A stretch of 59,373 nt of DNA from Singulisphaera sp. GP187 (GTDB lineage: Bacteria > Planctomycetota > GCA-002687715): assembly GCA_945907755.1 (NCBI GenBank), contig CAMDTN010000012.1, positions 1-59,373 on the forward strand. Reading direction: 5' to 3'. Every line of letters starts with the position of its first letter. Position 1 is the first letter of the stretch. The translations under genes and the position numbers were made by a program. Shown here in pieces: positions 1 through 7,241 of this stretch. The notes under the pieces were generated by a model. It did no database searches. It was not told the origin of the DNA and was given only the letters and a program-made list of their open reading frames with translations.

Positions 1-407
1 ACATCGCTGGAAGCGGTCGGCGCTGGTACCGCGCTCTCTGTCTGCGTTGTTTCGAGCAGCGCGGCCATGCCTGCTTGCAAGCTGCTGGGGCCGGACGCTA
101 CTTCGACCTTCTGGGTTAGCAGCCCGTCCAGTCTGTCGAACACCATCCGGGCGAAGGCGGCGTTTCCGTTGCGTGCGTGCGCGATGACGGCGGCGGCGAA
201 GGCCTGCGCGTTGCGCGGGTTCTCCTCGAAGATTTTCCGCAGCATGGCGGTAGGGCCGCGAGGACCCTTTTTCCCGCCAGCTGGGTTGCCGCTGTGCCCC
301 CTCTTGAAGTGGTACGGAATCAGCTGCGGCGCGATAACTGCCTTCTTACTGCCTTCCTGTACTGCGTCCCCACCGTTTTCTTCAGCGTCCCGTTCGTGCT
401 TCGCCAT
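1..407 (-). CDS. DUF5681-like protein of an integrated element (partial, runs off left edge)
   Basis: Reading leftward from the ATG at 407 the frame stays open to base 1, giving at least 135 residues with no stop. The N-terminal third carries a glycine/proline/lysine-rich motif (HSGNPAGGKKGPRGP) of the kind that defines DUF5681, a short domain found in phage-like and transposon-like elements, sometimes beside terminase genes. The following helical part is rich in Ala and Arg. It starts 2 nt after the stop codon of the small ORF at 410-649, so the two are probably cotranscribed. Together with the tRNA fragment at 638-684 this places the gene inside the right end of an integrated element whose body lies left of the window. 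The DUF assignment comes from memory of the motif, and the biochemical role is unknown. Confidence 0.6.
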   Translation of the reverse strand, partial: MAKHERDAEENGGDAVQEGSKKAVIAPQLIPYHFKRGHSGNPAGGKKGPRGPTAMLRKIFEENPRNAQAFAAAVIAHARNGNAAFARMVFDRLDGLLTQKVEVASGPSSLQAGMAALLETTQTESAVPAPTASSD

Positions 408-409
408 GC

Positions 410-649
410 TCAGCCTCTCTCCTTGGGGCTTTGGCACCCCGTCGCTGTCACCATGGCAAGGATGCCAACGCGCACCGCTTCGGGCAGGTCCGGCCATGCG
501 GCAACCAGTGCTGCAAGTGCGGGGTCGGAGCGCAGAGCAGTGGTCACTTTTTGCGTTGTGGGGATGGCACTTCTGTTGACCCCTTCCGCGGCTTGCGCGG
601 AAATGGCTGTTTCTGTAGCGTTTTTTCGGGAGGGGCTCCACAATGGCAT
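410..649 (-). CDS. Small element-borne protein, resembling an integrase C-terminal tail
   Basis: A 79-residue ORF whose ATG (649) lies inside the tRNA-Ala fragment. The first residues are therefore translated attachment-site DNA and the start is uncertain; the same frame is open further upstream. Residues 41-70 have the pattern DPALAALVAAWPDLPEAVR followed by a GI..MV helix. I recall this arrangement from short ORFs and C-termini next to tyrosine-type integrases, but could not check it. The stop is 2 nt before the DUF5681-like start. It could be a real small element gene or the remnant of a larger integrase read-through product. The function is unknown. Confidence 0.4.
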   Translation of the reverse strand: MPLWSPSRKNATETAISAQAAEGVNRSAIPTTQKVTTALRSDPALAALVAAWPDLPEAVRVGILAMVTATGCQSPKERG

Positions 650-684
650 TGTGGGGGTCAGGGGTTCAATTCCCCTATCCTCCA
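638..684 (+). repeat. 3' fragment of tRNA-Ala(GGC): probable element attachment site
   Basis: Bases 638-654 form a 5-bp anticodon stem (CCACA/TGTGG) with a 7-base loop holding T33 and anticodon GGC. Bases 655-659 are a 5-base variable loop. Bases 660-676 form a T-arm (AGGGG-TTCAATT-CCCCT). Bases 677-683 are the 3' acceptor strand and A684 is the discriminator. The base at tRNA position 70 is T, as required for the G3:U70 alanine identity pair. No D-arm occurs upstream, although GGAGG at 629-633 could pair with the acceptor strand. No CCA is encoded. This is what is left when an element integrates at a tRNA 3' end and duplicates it. Confidence 0.75.
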
Positions 685-695
685 TCCCGGCAAAA

Positions 696-723
696 GGCCC
701 GCGCGCTGCAAAGCGTGCGGGCC
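696..723 (-). terminator. Terminator-type hairpin after the toroid-protein gene
   Basis: A near-perfect 12-bp inverted repeat (GGCCCGCGCGCT / AGCGTGCGGGCC, loop GCAA) starts 4 nt past the minus-strand stop codon at 727-729. On the minus strand it is followed by TTTTG. It also separates the chromosomal gene from the attachment site. Confidence 0.65.
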
Positions 724-726
724 ATT

Positions 727-1971
727 TCATGCGCCGCTGGTCCAGCGCGGCGGTGGCGGAAGCGTCGGTGCCATCAATCCCCAAATTGCCATGGCGCTGC
801 CGTAACTTTCGGAGCGCAGAAATACTCGGTCGTTCCAACCACCGTCGCTGTCCCGCGTGCGCCAATACAACGCGCGTAGTTTCTGCCGCAACGCCGGACG
901 CGCCGCTTCGGGCAATAACTCGATAGCCTGCGCTGTGTAAGTGTGAGCGTAGTGGAAGTAGTACGGCGCGATCATGTAGGGCGGCACATGAGTGCCTGTT
1001 TGGCAACGGCGCTTTTCCAACCACTCCCAGTGGGTGAAGAAGGCCTCCACTGCAGACTGCACTCGTTCAACGCTGCCACGCCCCGCTAACAGCAGCGTGG
1101 ATTCGCACACCGCCATGCGGGCGCACGCGCCTGCAACATCTTCAAAGCCCTTGCCGGTTTGACGCGCCGGATCTGTGCCGTACTGGAACGCACCACTTTG
1201 CAGCCGCGCGTCCTCCAGAGTCTTTAGCGCTCGCGTCACCACGGCTTTGTCCACCTTCAAGCCGCGCTCCTGCGCAAGAAACAACGCTTGCAGCGTGGGT
1301 GCCGTCATAAATGTGCTTGCGGGCGAAGCCGACTTGCCACCACGGCGCGAGTAATTCCAGCCACCGCTGTCGGCGATCTCTGTGCGTTCCAGAGTCGTCA
1401 CCAATGTTTGTGCCACTTTGCGCACGCGCAGCGCTAACGCGTCATCAAACACCTTCGCATCCAAGCCGCGGAGCAACCATTCCAGCGCATAGCTATGCCC
1501 CCAACCGCGCACGTCGTAGCTGCCGAGAAAGCCCTCGGCCATCAGCGGCTCGTCTTTCAGTTCGCGCAGGATGAACTCCGTTGCCTTCAACACACTGGCG
1601 CGCCGCGCTGCGTCCGCTGCAAACCCGGGGGCTCGCAACAAACCCAAGCAACAGATGGCGCTACCGCCTACGCGGTAGCCCGGCGGGATCTCGCCCGACG
1701 CCACGCGGTACACGCCTTGGTAGGGCCACTCGGCCCCGGCCGTAAACCCGGGAATGCCCGCGTGCGCTGCCTTCTCGGTACGAGCTTTCTGCTCTGCTGC
1801 GCGCTCCGCCTTGAAGTCGTAACTTTCTTGATGGCTCAGCATCAGCGTCACTGCCTGCTGGGCGGCAGCTTCGACCGCCGCATCGCTGATGCTCTCGCTT
1901 GGGGCTACTTGGCTCCACAGCGCGGTGGCCGCGGTCACAGAGAAAAACGCTGCAAGGAGTGCTGCTTTCAT
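727..1971 (-). CDS. Secreted prenyltransferase/squalene-cyclase-like (alpha/alpha toroid) repeat protein
   Basis: A 414-residue protein. I chose the ATG at 1971 because it begins a clear signal peptide (MKAALLAAFFSVTAATALWS); a longer reading frame to 2019 adds a non-hydrophobic leader. The mature part has repeated helical units with GGWNYS (about residue 205) and DGGWND (about residue 375), the Gly-Gly-Trp pattern of prenyltransferase/squalene oxidase repeats. Those repeats build an alpha6/alpha6 barrel. The DxDD catalytic motif of true cyclases is not evident, so it is more likely a secreted toroid-fold protein than a terpene cyclase. It is the first chromosomal gene after the element boundary, is transcribed alone and ends at a strong hairpin. 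The substrate is unknown. Confidence 0.7.
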   Translation of the reverse strand: MKAALLAAFFSVTAATALWSQVAPSESISDAAVEAAAQQAVTLMLSHQESYDFKAERAAEQKARTEKAAHAGIPGFTAGAEWPYQGVYRVASGEIPPGYRVGGSAICCLGLLRAPGFAADAARRASVLKATEFILRELKDEPLMAEGFLGSYDVRGWGHSYALEWLLRGLDAKVFDDALALRVRKVAQTLVTTLERTEIADSGGWNYSRRGGKSASPASTFMTAPTLQALFLAQERGLKVDKAVVTRALKTLEDARLQSGAFQYGTDPARQTGKGFEDVAGACARMAVCESTLLLAGRGSVERVQSAVEAFFTHWEWLEKRRCQTGTHVPPYMIAPYYFHYAHTYTAQAIELLPEAARPALRQKLRALYWRTRDSDGGWNDRVFLRSESYGSAMAIWGLMAPTLPPPPRWTSGA

Positions 1972-2001
1972 GGTGCTGATTGAACCATGCCAGCCTCGTT
2001 G

Positions 2002-2007
2002 GTAGAA
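2002..2007 (+). promoter_or_regulatory. Candidate -10 element for rpmG
   Basis: GGTAGAAAC contains TAGAAA at about 2002-2007, some 57 nt before the rpmG start, and resembles the TAGAAT boxes before prs and the radical SAM gene. No strong -35 box is visible. Confidence 0.3.
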
Positions 2008-2063
2008 ACTGCACCACAAATCGCAGCCGCCTGGATTCCCCGGGAGCTTGCAGGAGAAGCCCC

Positions 2064-2231
2064 ATGGGCAAGAAGTCCAAGGACAAAACCGAAATCATCT
2101 TCCTGGTCTGCAGCGAGACCGGAGACCGCAACTACACCCTGCGCAAGCGCGGCAAGGGCAAGAAGCTGGAGCTGTCTAAGTACTGCCCCCGCTTGCGGAA
2201 GCACACCAAGCACACCGAAAAGAAGAAGTAA
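2064..2231 (+). CDS. rpmG: 50S ribosomal protein L33
   Basis: A 55-residue basic protein of L33 length, with the family pattern of an N-terminal strand (TEIIFLVCSET), a central Lys/Arg-rich loop and LELSKYCPRLRKHTKHTEKK at the C-terminus. It has one cysteine in each half instead of paired CxxC motifs, so it should not bind zinc tightly and is closest to the C-minus form. An AGGAG Shine-Dalgarno lies 9 nt upstream of the ATG. It stands alone between the divergent toroid gene and the repeat region at 2259-2357. It is part of the large ribosomal subunit, near the E site. Confidence 0.9.
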   Translation: MGKKSKDKTEIIFLVCSETGDRNYTLRKRGKGKKLELSKYCPRLRKHTKHTEKKK

Positions 2232-2258
2232 GCGCGCTAGCGCCCAACTTGGGTGCTT

Positions 2259-2321
2259 TCGACACGCGCTCGCGCGTGGTCGACACGCGCTCGCGCGTGG
2301 TCAACACGCATTCGCGCGTGG
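2259..2321 (+). repeat. Three tandem 21-bp palindromic repeats
   Basis: Units at 2259-2279, 2280-2300 and 2301-2321. The first two are identical and the third differs at three positions. Each unit holds the inverted repeat CACGCG-N4-CGCGTG (the third is imperfect), so the array can form three phased hairpins 21 bp (two helical turns) apart. It lies 27 nt after rpmG and 122 nt before nfeD. It could be an operator, a processing/attenuation site, or a remnant of repeat expansion. Confidence 0.8.
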
Positions 2322-2331
2322 CAATCTGGCT

Positions 2332-2357
2332 GGCCCGCGACCACTGGTGCGCGGGCC
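2332..2357 (+). terminator. Hairpin between rpmG and the nfeD operon
   Basis: A perfect 8-bp inverted repeat, GGCCCGCG / CGCGGGCC, encloses a 10-nt loop that itself contains ACCA/TGGT. There is no T-tract, so termination is possible but not certain. Confidence 0.45.
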
Positions 2358-2413
2358 GCTCGCATTTGAGGCACCCGCTGCAGGCTGCCCCGTGCACGCA
2401 AGGCTCCGGCGGA

Positions 2414-2419
2414 TATCAT
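2414..2419 (+). promoter_or_regulatory. Candidate -10 element for the nfeD-floA operon
   Basis: TATCAT lies 23 nt before the nfeD ATG, matching the TATNNT boxes found before other genes here. The implied leader is under 20 nt. Confidence 0.4.
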
Positions 2420-2442
2420 CTCCAGCGGAAGGGACGGCGAGC

Positions 2443-4005
2443 ATGTCACCACGGATGGCCCTTGGGCTCTTGATCCTCTTGACCTCGATGCTGCACGCAC
2501 AAGGCGCAACGGCTTTGCGCGTAGTGGCGATGCCCACGCTTGCAGAGCTCGAAGGCACTTCCACCCCCAACGGCGCAGTGATCGACGAGCGCTTCTTGGC
2601 GGCGTGGCGCACAGAGCGCGACCGCGCGCTCACCGACCGCGTTGATGTCTTGGTGTTGGAACTCACCACCCCCGGCGGCACTCTGTTCCACACGCGCCAA
2701 GTGATGGACGACTTGCACGCGCTGCGTTTGGCTGGCGTGCGCACCGTGGCTTGGGTGCCGCATCAAGCGCTTTCCGGGGGCGCGCTGCTCAGTGCCGCCT
2801 GTGCTGAAACCGCTGCGGCTCCGGGCGCCGAAATCGGAAACGCCATTCCCTTGGAATTCAGCGACACGGGCTCGCTGCGGGAAGCCCCCGCAAAGTTGCT
2901 GTCCGATGTGCTTGGCTTGATGCAACGCTGCGCTGCCCTTGGGTGCTTTGCCACCGCGCCGTTGCTGGAGGCCATGGTGAACCCCGACTCGGAGTTGTTG
3001 GTGGTGACGCCCCCCGGCGGCAGCGCGCGGCTGATGACGCTGGCGGAATACCGGCGCGACTTCCCCGCCGCTGCTGGCAACATGAGTGTGCGCACAGTGA
3101 AGTCTGCTGGCTCCGCTTTGGTGTTGGTGAATGGAGCCAACAGCGTTGGACTGCCAGGACTGAAAATGTTGAGCGTGCGCGCTCGTGAAGAACTTCCGGC
3201 GGCGCTAGGGCTGCCCGAGCGCGCGCTGGAAGTGCGCCCACTGCCTTTGAAAGGGCGCGGTATTTTCGGCGTCGCCTTTGGCGATTTTGACATCAGCCTG
3301 CTGCTGATCATCGCGGGACTCTTCTTCTTTGTCATCGAACTCAAGACTCCCGGCGTCGGCATCGCCGGCGTGCTGTCACTGTTGTGTTTGATGGCTGGCT
3401 TCTTGATGCGCAGCGCTGACGGCCCGCCCATTGTTGTCACCGCGGGGTTGTTGCTGTGCGGCGTGCTGCTGTTGTTGGTGGAGTTTGTGGTGTTTCCAGG
3501 CTTCGGCATCCCAGGTGTGGCTGGCATCTTGCTGGTTCTCCTCTCGGTTTACACCGCGACAGTGGGGCTGCCTGGCAAGACTGTGTGGGAACAAACGGTG
3601 CCAGATTCGCCCTCCGACTGGTTGTTGGTGAAGGGCTTTGGTTTGCGCTTCGTTCTGAGCCTGCTGCTCAGCATTGGCAGCGCCATGCTGTTAGCTCCGG
3701 TGCTCCACCGCCTGCCGCTGTTCCGTGCCGCGTTTCTATCGCCACCAATCCTGGAACCAGTCACTGCCGGTGCGCGCAGCCCAGCCGCCGCAGGTGCCGT
3801 CAGCGCCACGGGCTTTGTGCATCTGGCCGCGGATGCCGTCGGTATCAGCTCCACGCCGCTGCGCCCCGCTGGCAAAGCCAGATTCGATGGCTTGGAAGTG
3901 GACGTGGTGAGCGAAGGCCCTTTCATCGATGCAGCCCAGCGGGTGCGCGTGTTGCGCATCAGCGGCAATCGTGTCGAAGTGCGCGCCGAGGGCCCCGCAG
4001 CATGA
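2443..4005 (+). CDS. NfeD1b-type membrane protein with ClpP-like serine-protease domain
   Basis: A 520-residue protein. Order: signal peptide (1-20); a ClpP/crotonase-like domain (about 45-270) with VDVLVLELTTPGG and QALSGGALLSAACAETAAAP; four to five membrane helices (about 285-400); and a C-terminal NfeD OB-fold domain (about 440-520). The nucleophile serine corresponds to the SGG motif. I do not see an obvious partner lysine at the usual place, so proteolytic activity is uncertain. The reading frame is open 456 bases upstream, but this ATG starts a proper signal peptide after a GGGA(C)GG-like ribosome site. The next gene overlaps it by ATGA. NfeD proteins partner with flotillin-like SPFH proteins, two genes downstream here. 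Confidence 0.85.
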   Translation: MSPRMALGLLILLTSMLHAQGATALRVVAMPTLAELEGTSTPNGAVIDERFLAAWRTERDRALTDRVDVLVLELTTPGGTLFHTRQVMDDLHALRLAGVRTVAWVPHQALSGGALLSAACAETAAAPGAEIGNAIPLEFSDTGSLREAPAKLLSDVLGLMQRCAALGCFATAPLLEAMVNPDSELLVVTPPGGSARLMTLAEYRRDFPAAAGNMSVRTVKSAGSALVLVNGANSVGLPGLKMLSVRAREELPAALGLPERALEVRPLPLKGRGIFGVAFGDFDISLLLIIAGLFFFVIELKTPGVGIAGVLSLLCLMAGFLMRSADGPPIVVTAGLLLCGVLLLLVEFVVFPGFGIPGVAGILLVLLSVYTATVGLPGKTVWEQTVPDSPSDWLLVKGFGLRFVLSLLLSIGSAMLLAPVLHRLPLFRAAFLSPPILEPVTAGARSPAAAGAVSATGFVHLAADAVGISSTPLRPAGKARFDGLEVDVVSEGPFIDAAQRVRVLRISGNRVEVRAEGPAA

Positions 4006-4466
4006 CGATGGCCATCGTGCTGATGCTGGTAGCCTTCGGATTGGTGCTGCTGGAAACCATCATTCCCAGCTTTGGCCTTCTGGGATTGCTAGCGGCCACT
4101 TGCTACGCATTTGCCTTGATCGAAGCGTTTGCTGTCGAAGCCGCCACAGGCTGGACTTTTGTTGCGCTGGGCGTGATCCTGCTGCCGCTCGCGCTGCTCT
4201 TGGGTTTCCGCGTGCTGCCCATGACCCCGTTGGGCCGCGCGTTGGTGTTGCAGCCGCCTAAGGCGTCTGGGCACCAATCCTCGATTGCGTGCGGCATGCA
4301 AGGGCAAGCCGTGACAGACTTGCGCCCCGCGGGCACCGCGCTGATCGGCGGCCAACGCGTAGATGTGGTTTCTGTAGGGGCTTTCATTTCCAACGGATGC
4401 GCTGTGCGCGTTCTGCAGGTCGAAGCGATGCGTGTGCTGGTGGTGCCAGAAACGAAGGAGTCGTAA
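4002..4466 (+). CDS. Short NfeD-family membrane protein
   Basis: A 154-residue protein with two N-terminal hydrophobic hairpins (about residues 4-70) and a C-terminal NfeD-type beta domain (about 85-150; [14 protein letters not shown] and [13 protein letters not shown]). This is the short (1a-like) architecture without the protease domain. The ATG overlaps the TGA of the preceding long NfeD gene (ATGA), implying translational coupling. floA begins 5 nt after the stop. A second ATG six bases in is an alternative start. Confidence 0.85.
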   Translation: MTMAIVLMLVAFGLVLLETIIPSFGLLGLLAATCYAFALIEAFAVEAATGWTFVALGVILLPLALLLGFRVLPMTPLGRALVLQPPKASGHQSSIACGMQGQAVTDLRPAGTALIGGQRVDVVSVGAFISNGCAVRVLQVEAMRVLVVPETKES

Positions 4467-4471
4467 CTCAA

Positions 4472-5503
4472 ATGCAATATCTGATGCAAGGTAAAGAAAA
4501 CCTGTTTGATCTGATAACGGGCACGATGGTGCTGTGGGTCGTCGGCATCGTGCTGGTGCTGATGTTTCTGGCCTTCATGGTGAAGCACCTGTCGCTGTAT
4601 GTGCGCGCGCTTTTTTCGCGTGCCGAGATTTCGATGTTCCAACTGATCGGCATGAGCCTGCGCAAGGTGAACGCCCCGCTGATCGTGCACTCAAAAATCC
4701 GCGTCGTGCAGTCGGGCCTCACCATCAGCACTCAAGAACTGGAGGCGCATTTCTTGGCCGGTGGCAATGTGTCGGCTGTTACCAGCGCCATCATTGCTGC
4801 GGATCGCGCGGGCATCGAACTGCCCTTTAAAACCGCAGCGGCCATCGACCTTGCCGGGCGCAATGTGGTCGAAGCAATTCACACTTCGGTAGATCCCAAA
4901 GTGATCGACTGCCCTGAACGCGGTGCTGAACGACTCGTCATCAGCGCAGTGGCCAAGAACGGCATCGAGTTGCGCGTGAGGGCTCGGGTGACAGTGCGCA
5001 CGCACATCCCACGGTTGGTGGGCGGCGCCACCGAAGAGACCATCATCGCGCGCGTGGGCGAAGGCATCCTCACCACCATCGGTGCTGCAACGGATCACAA
5101 AGAAGTGTTGGAGAACCCCGACCGCATTTCCAAGACGGTGCTGGCGAAGGGGCTGGATGCTGGTACGGCTTTCGAGATTCTGTCGATTGATATCGCCGAC
5201 ATTGATGTGGGCGAGAACATCGGATCGAAGCTGCAGACGCAGCAAGCACAAGCAGACTTGCTGGTGGCCCAAGCCAAAGCCGAGGAACGCAAGTCCATGG
5301 CCATCGCACGCGAGCACGAAATGCGCGCGAACATCGCCGAAAACGAAGCCAAGCGCGTGGCCGCCGAAGCCGAAGTGCCCTTGGCCATGGCCGAAGCCTT
5401 CCGCAGCGGACGCTTGGGTGTCATGGATTACTTGCGCATCAAGAATCTTGAAGCCGACACCAATATGCGCGACAAGATCGCCGACCCGCCGAAGGGTTCC
5501 TGA
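4472..5503 (+). CDS. floA: Flotillin-like protein FloA (SPFH/band 7, YqfA type)
   Basis: A 343-residue protein, close to the usual FloA length of about 330. It has one N-terminal membrane segment (about 18-40), a long conserved central region (residues 60-240; [39 protein letters not shown]) and an Ala/Glu/Lys coiled region (about 245-315; [17 protein letters not shown]). FloA assembles at the inner membrane and organises microdomains with NfeD partners. It is cotranscribed with the two nfeD genes upstream (gap 5 nt) and with the small membrane protein downstream (gap 3 nt). The ATG follows an AAGGAG ribosome site. Confidence 0.92.
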   Translation: MQYLMQGKENLFDLITGTMVLWVVGIVLVLMFLAFMVKHLSLYVRALFSRAEISMFQLIGMSLRKVNAPLIVHSKIRVVQSGLTISTQELEAHFLAGGNVSAVTSAIIAADRAGIELPFKTAAAIDLAGRNVVEAIHTSVDPKVIDCPERGAERLVISAVAKNGIELRVRARVTVRTHIPRLVGGATEETIIARVGEGILTTIGAATDHKEVLENPDRISKTVLAKGLDAGTAFEILSIDIADIDVGENIGSKLQTQQAQADLLVAQAKAEERKSMAIAREHEMRANIAENEAKRVAAEAEVPLAMAEAFRSGRLGVMDYLRIKNLEADTNMRDKIADPPKGS

Positions 5504-5506
5504 TCC

Positions 5507-5932
5507 ATGAATCCGAATGTGCAACTGGTGCGCGACATTCTGAGCGCACTGGTCGTCATCGTCACCATCGTGTTGGCGTTGCGCAAAGTCGTTGTTGCGG
5601 CGCGTGAAGCTGAGAAGAAGCGCATGGACGCAGCCACGCTCAGCGCGCAGCCGCAGCGCGCTGTGGCTGCGCGACGCAGCAGCACCACGACTCGCGAGAA
5701 ACGCATTATGCATAGCGCGGCTGTGCAGCAACGCGCCCCAGCGGCGGCAGCGCCAGCGCGAACCCCTAGTTGGATCGCTGCGGCCAACGCAATCACAACG
5801 GCGCCGCTGCAGGTTCTCTCCATCCAACAAATCGGTACCAGCAACAGGTCGCGGCGCCGCATCGACGCCGCCACCGTGCGCAACGGCTTTATCTGGGCCA
5901 CCATCCTCGCCCCGCCGACAAGCCTGCGTTAG
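5507..5932 (+). CDS. Single-span membrane protein of the floA operon, function unknown
   Basis: A 141-residue protein with one N-terminal helix (about residues 9-27), then a basic Ala/Arg/Gln-rich low-complexity stretch (30-100) and a final hydrophobic segment (NGFIWATILAPP). I know no family for it. It starts 3 nt after floA, so it may be an accessory of the flotillin microdomain. Its TAG stop (5930-5932) directly abuts the opposing TGA of the Lol permease gene, with no base between. Confidence 0.7.
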   Translation: MNPNVQLVRDILSALVVIVTIVLALRKVVVAAREAEKKRMDAATLSAQPQRAVAARRSSTTTREKRIMHSAAVQQRAPAAAAPARTPSWIAAANAITTAPLQVLSIQQIGTSNRSRRRIDAATVRNGFIWATILAPPTSLR

Positions 5933-7237
5933 TCAGTCTTGGCGCAGACAGCGCACAGGGTCCAGCAGCGCCGCGCGTAAAGCAGGCACGATGCTGGCGA
6001 GGAACGACGCGCCCAGCGCAATCAACAGCACTGTGGCAATCGAATCGGCTTCGAAGCGCACCGGAATGGTCTCGAAGCGATAGACCGCAGGGTTCAGCAA
6101 ATCCACGCCCATCAACGCCGAAAGCCCATCGACAATCGGGTCGATGTTGTGCGCTACGAGCAGCCCTAACAGCAGCCCGCACAGCGTGCCCACAGCCCCG
6201 AGCAACAAACCGTAGCCCGAGAAAAGCACCACGATGCGCCAGCGCGGCAGGCCCATACTGCGCAAGATGCCGATGTCGCGGGTCTTCTCTTTCACCAACA
6301 GCCAAACCATGCCCATGATGGCCACTGCCGCCACGGCGATCACCGACGACAGAATCACCAACATGATGCGCTTCTGATCTTGGATGGCGAGCAGTTCGCT
6401 GCGGTGGGCTTCCTCGAATGTCTGCACCACCAACTCTGGATGCCGCTGGCGCAATCCTGCGGCGACCGTGGCGACTTCCTGCCCTGCGACGATGCGTGCA
6501 TGCAACGTGGCGGTGTCGCGCGCCCGCGCGGGGTCTGGATGCTTCAGAGCATGCAGCACGCGCCGGTCCATCAGTGCTATCGCGCCGTCATGTTCTGCAT
6601 GCCCACTGGAAAATGTGCCCGCCACGCGCACCACCGCTGTTCGCGTTTCGTCGAACACAGGACGCCCATCGGCCCCTGTAGTGGCGCGCGCTAGAACCAG
6701 CGTCACTTCATAGGGCCCCGAGCCGTCGGGGCCAGTCACACCCAGCGTCTTGGCAAGCGCGTCGCCCATGAGGATCGCCCCATCGGCTAGTGGATTGCTG
6801 CGGCGCGCTAAGGGAACGGCGAGCCCCGCGTTGCTGACTGCCGCCAACATGTCGTCCAGCGGCATCACTGCACGTTCTTCGTTCCAGTCCACACCCCAAA
6901 CGCGCACACCTTCGATGCGCTCCTCCACTGCGGGGTCTGGGTTGCGCCCAGGAATCAGCAGCGCCAACATTTCCGTGCGCGCGGCAAGTCCAGCAAGTCC
7001 GCCACCGGGCAGCAATTCCTGCTGCAACGCGTGGCGCACCAACTCTTCCTGCGTAGCGCCACCCAGTTCGTGCTGGATCACCAAGTCTGCTTGCGTGTGG
7101 CGAAAATGGTCCACCAAGAACTGCTGCACCCCAGCCATCAGCGCCAAAATGACAATCATGGCCATCACGCCCAAGCTGATGGCCGCAACAGCCAACAGCG
7201 CGATGCGGCGCGTGCGGAGGTAGCGCAGAATCAGCAC
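5933..7237 (-). CDS. LolC/LolE-family ABC transporter permease
   Basis: A 434-residue protein. Order: N-terminal membrane helix (about 10-35) followed by a large periplasmic MacB-type core (about 40-275), then three membrane helices (about 288-315, 335-370, 395-425). The TM segment IMGMVWLLVKEKTRDIGILRSMG is characteristic of LolC/E and FtsX-like permeases. The start is GTG at 7237, 4 nt after the lolD stop, so it is cotranscribed with and coupled to lolD and the second permease. The complex would use ATP to extract lipoproteins from the inner membrane, or a related exporter function. Which permease corresponds to LolC and which to LolE cannot be decided. Confidence 0.85.
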   Translation of the reverse strand: MLILRYLRTRRIALLAVAAISLGVMAMIVILALMAGVQQFLVDHFRHTQADLVIQHELGGATQEELVRHALQQELLPGGGLAGLAARTEMLALLIPGRNPDPAVEERIEGVRVWGVDWNEERAVMPLDDMLAAVSNAGLAVPLARRSNPLADGAILMGDALAKTLGVTGPDGSGPYEVTLVLARATTGADGRPVFDETRTAVVRVAGTFSSGHAEHDGAIALMDRRVLHALKHPDPARARDTATLHARIVAGQEVATVAAGLRQRHPELVVQTFEEAHRSELLAIQDQKRIMLVILSSVIAVAAVAIMGMVWLLVKEKTRDIGILRSMGLPRWRIVVLFSGYGLLLGAVGTLCGLLLGLLVAHNIDPIVDGLSALMGVDLLNPAVYRFETIPVRFEADSIATVLLIALGASFLASIVPALRAALLDPVRCLRQD

Positions 7238-7241
7238 GCCA

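Noticed and set aside
67-579. 170-residue plus-strand ORF and the overlapping 249-residue ORF from 177
   Set aside because: They are antisense to the DUF5681-like gene and to the small element ORF, show no signal or domain, and have low-complexity Ser/Ala/Pro content typical of shadow frames.
600-690. Possible tmRNA
   Set aside because: The 3' tRNA-like end fits alanine, but a proper 5-bp anticodon arm with anticodon GGC is present and no tmRNA 5' end (GGxxGxxxxxxGGTTTCGACG type) occurs upstream.
4471-5503. Frameshift between the nfeD and floA genes
   Set aside because: The long frame from 4289 is only an in-frame upstream extension; floA starts at ATG 4472 with a ribosome site after the short nfeD stop.
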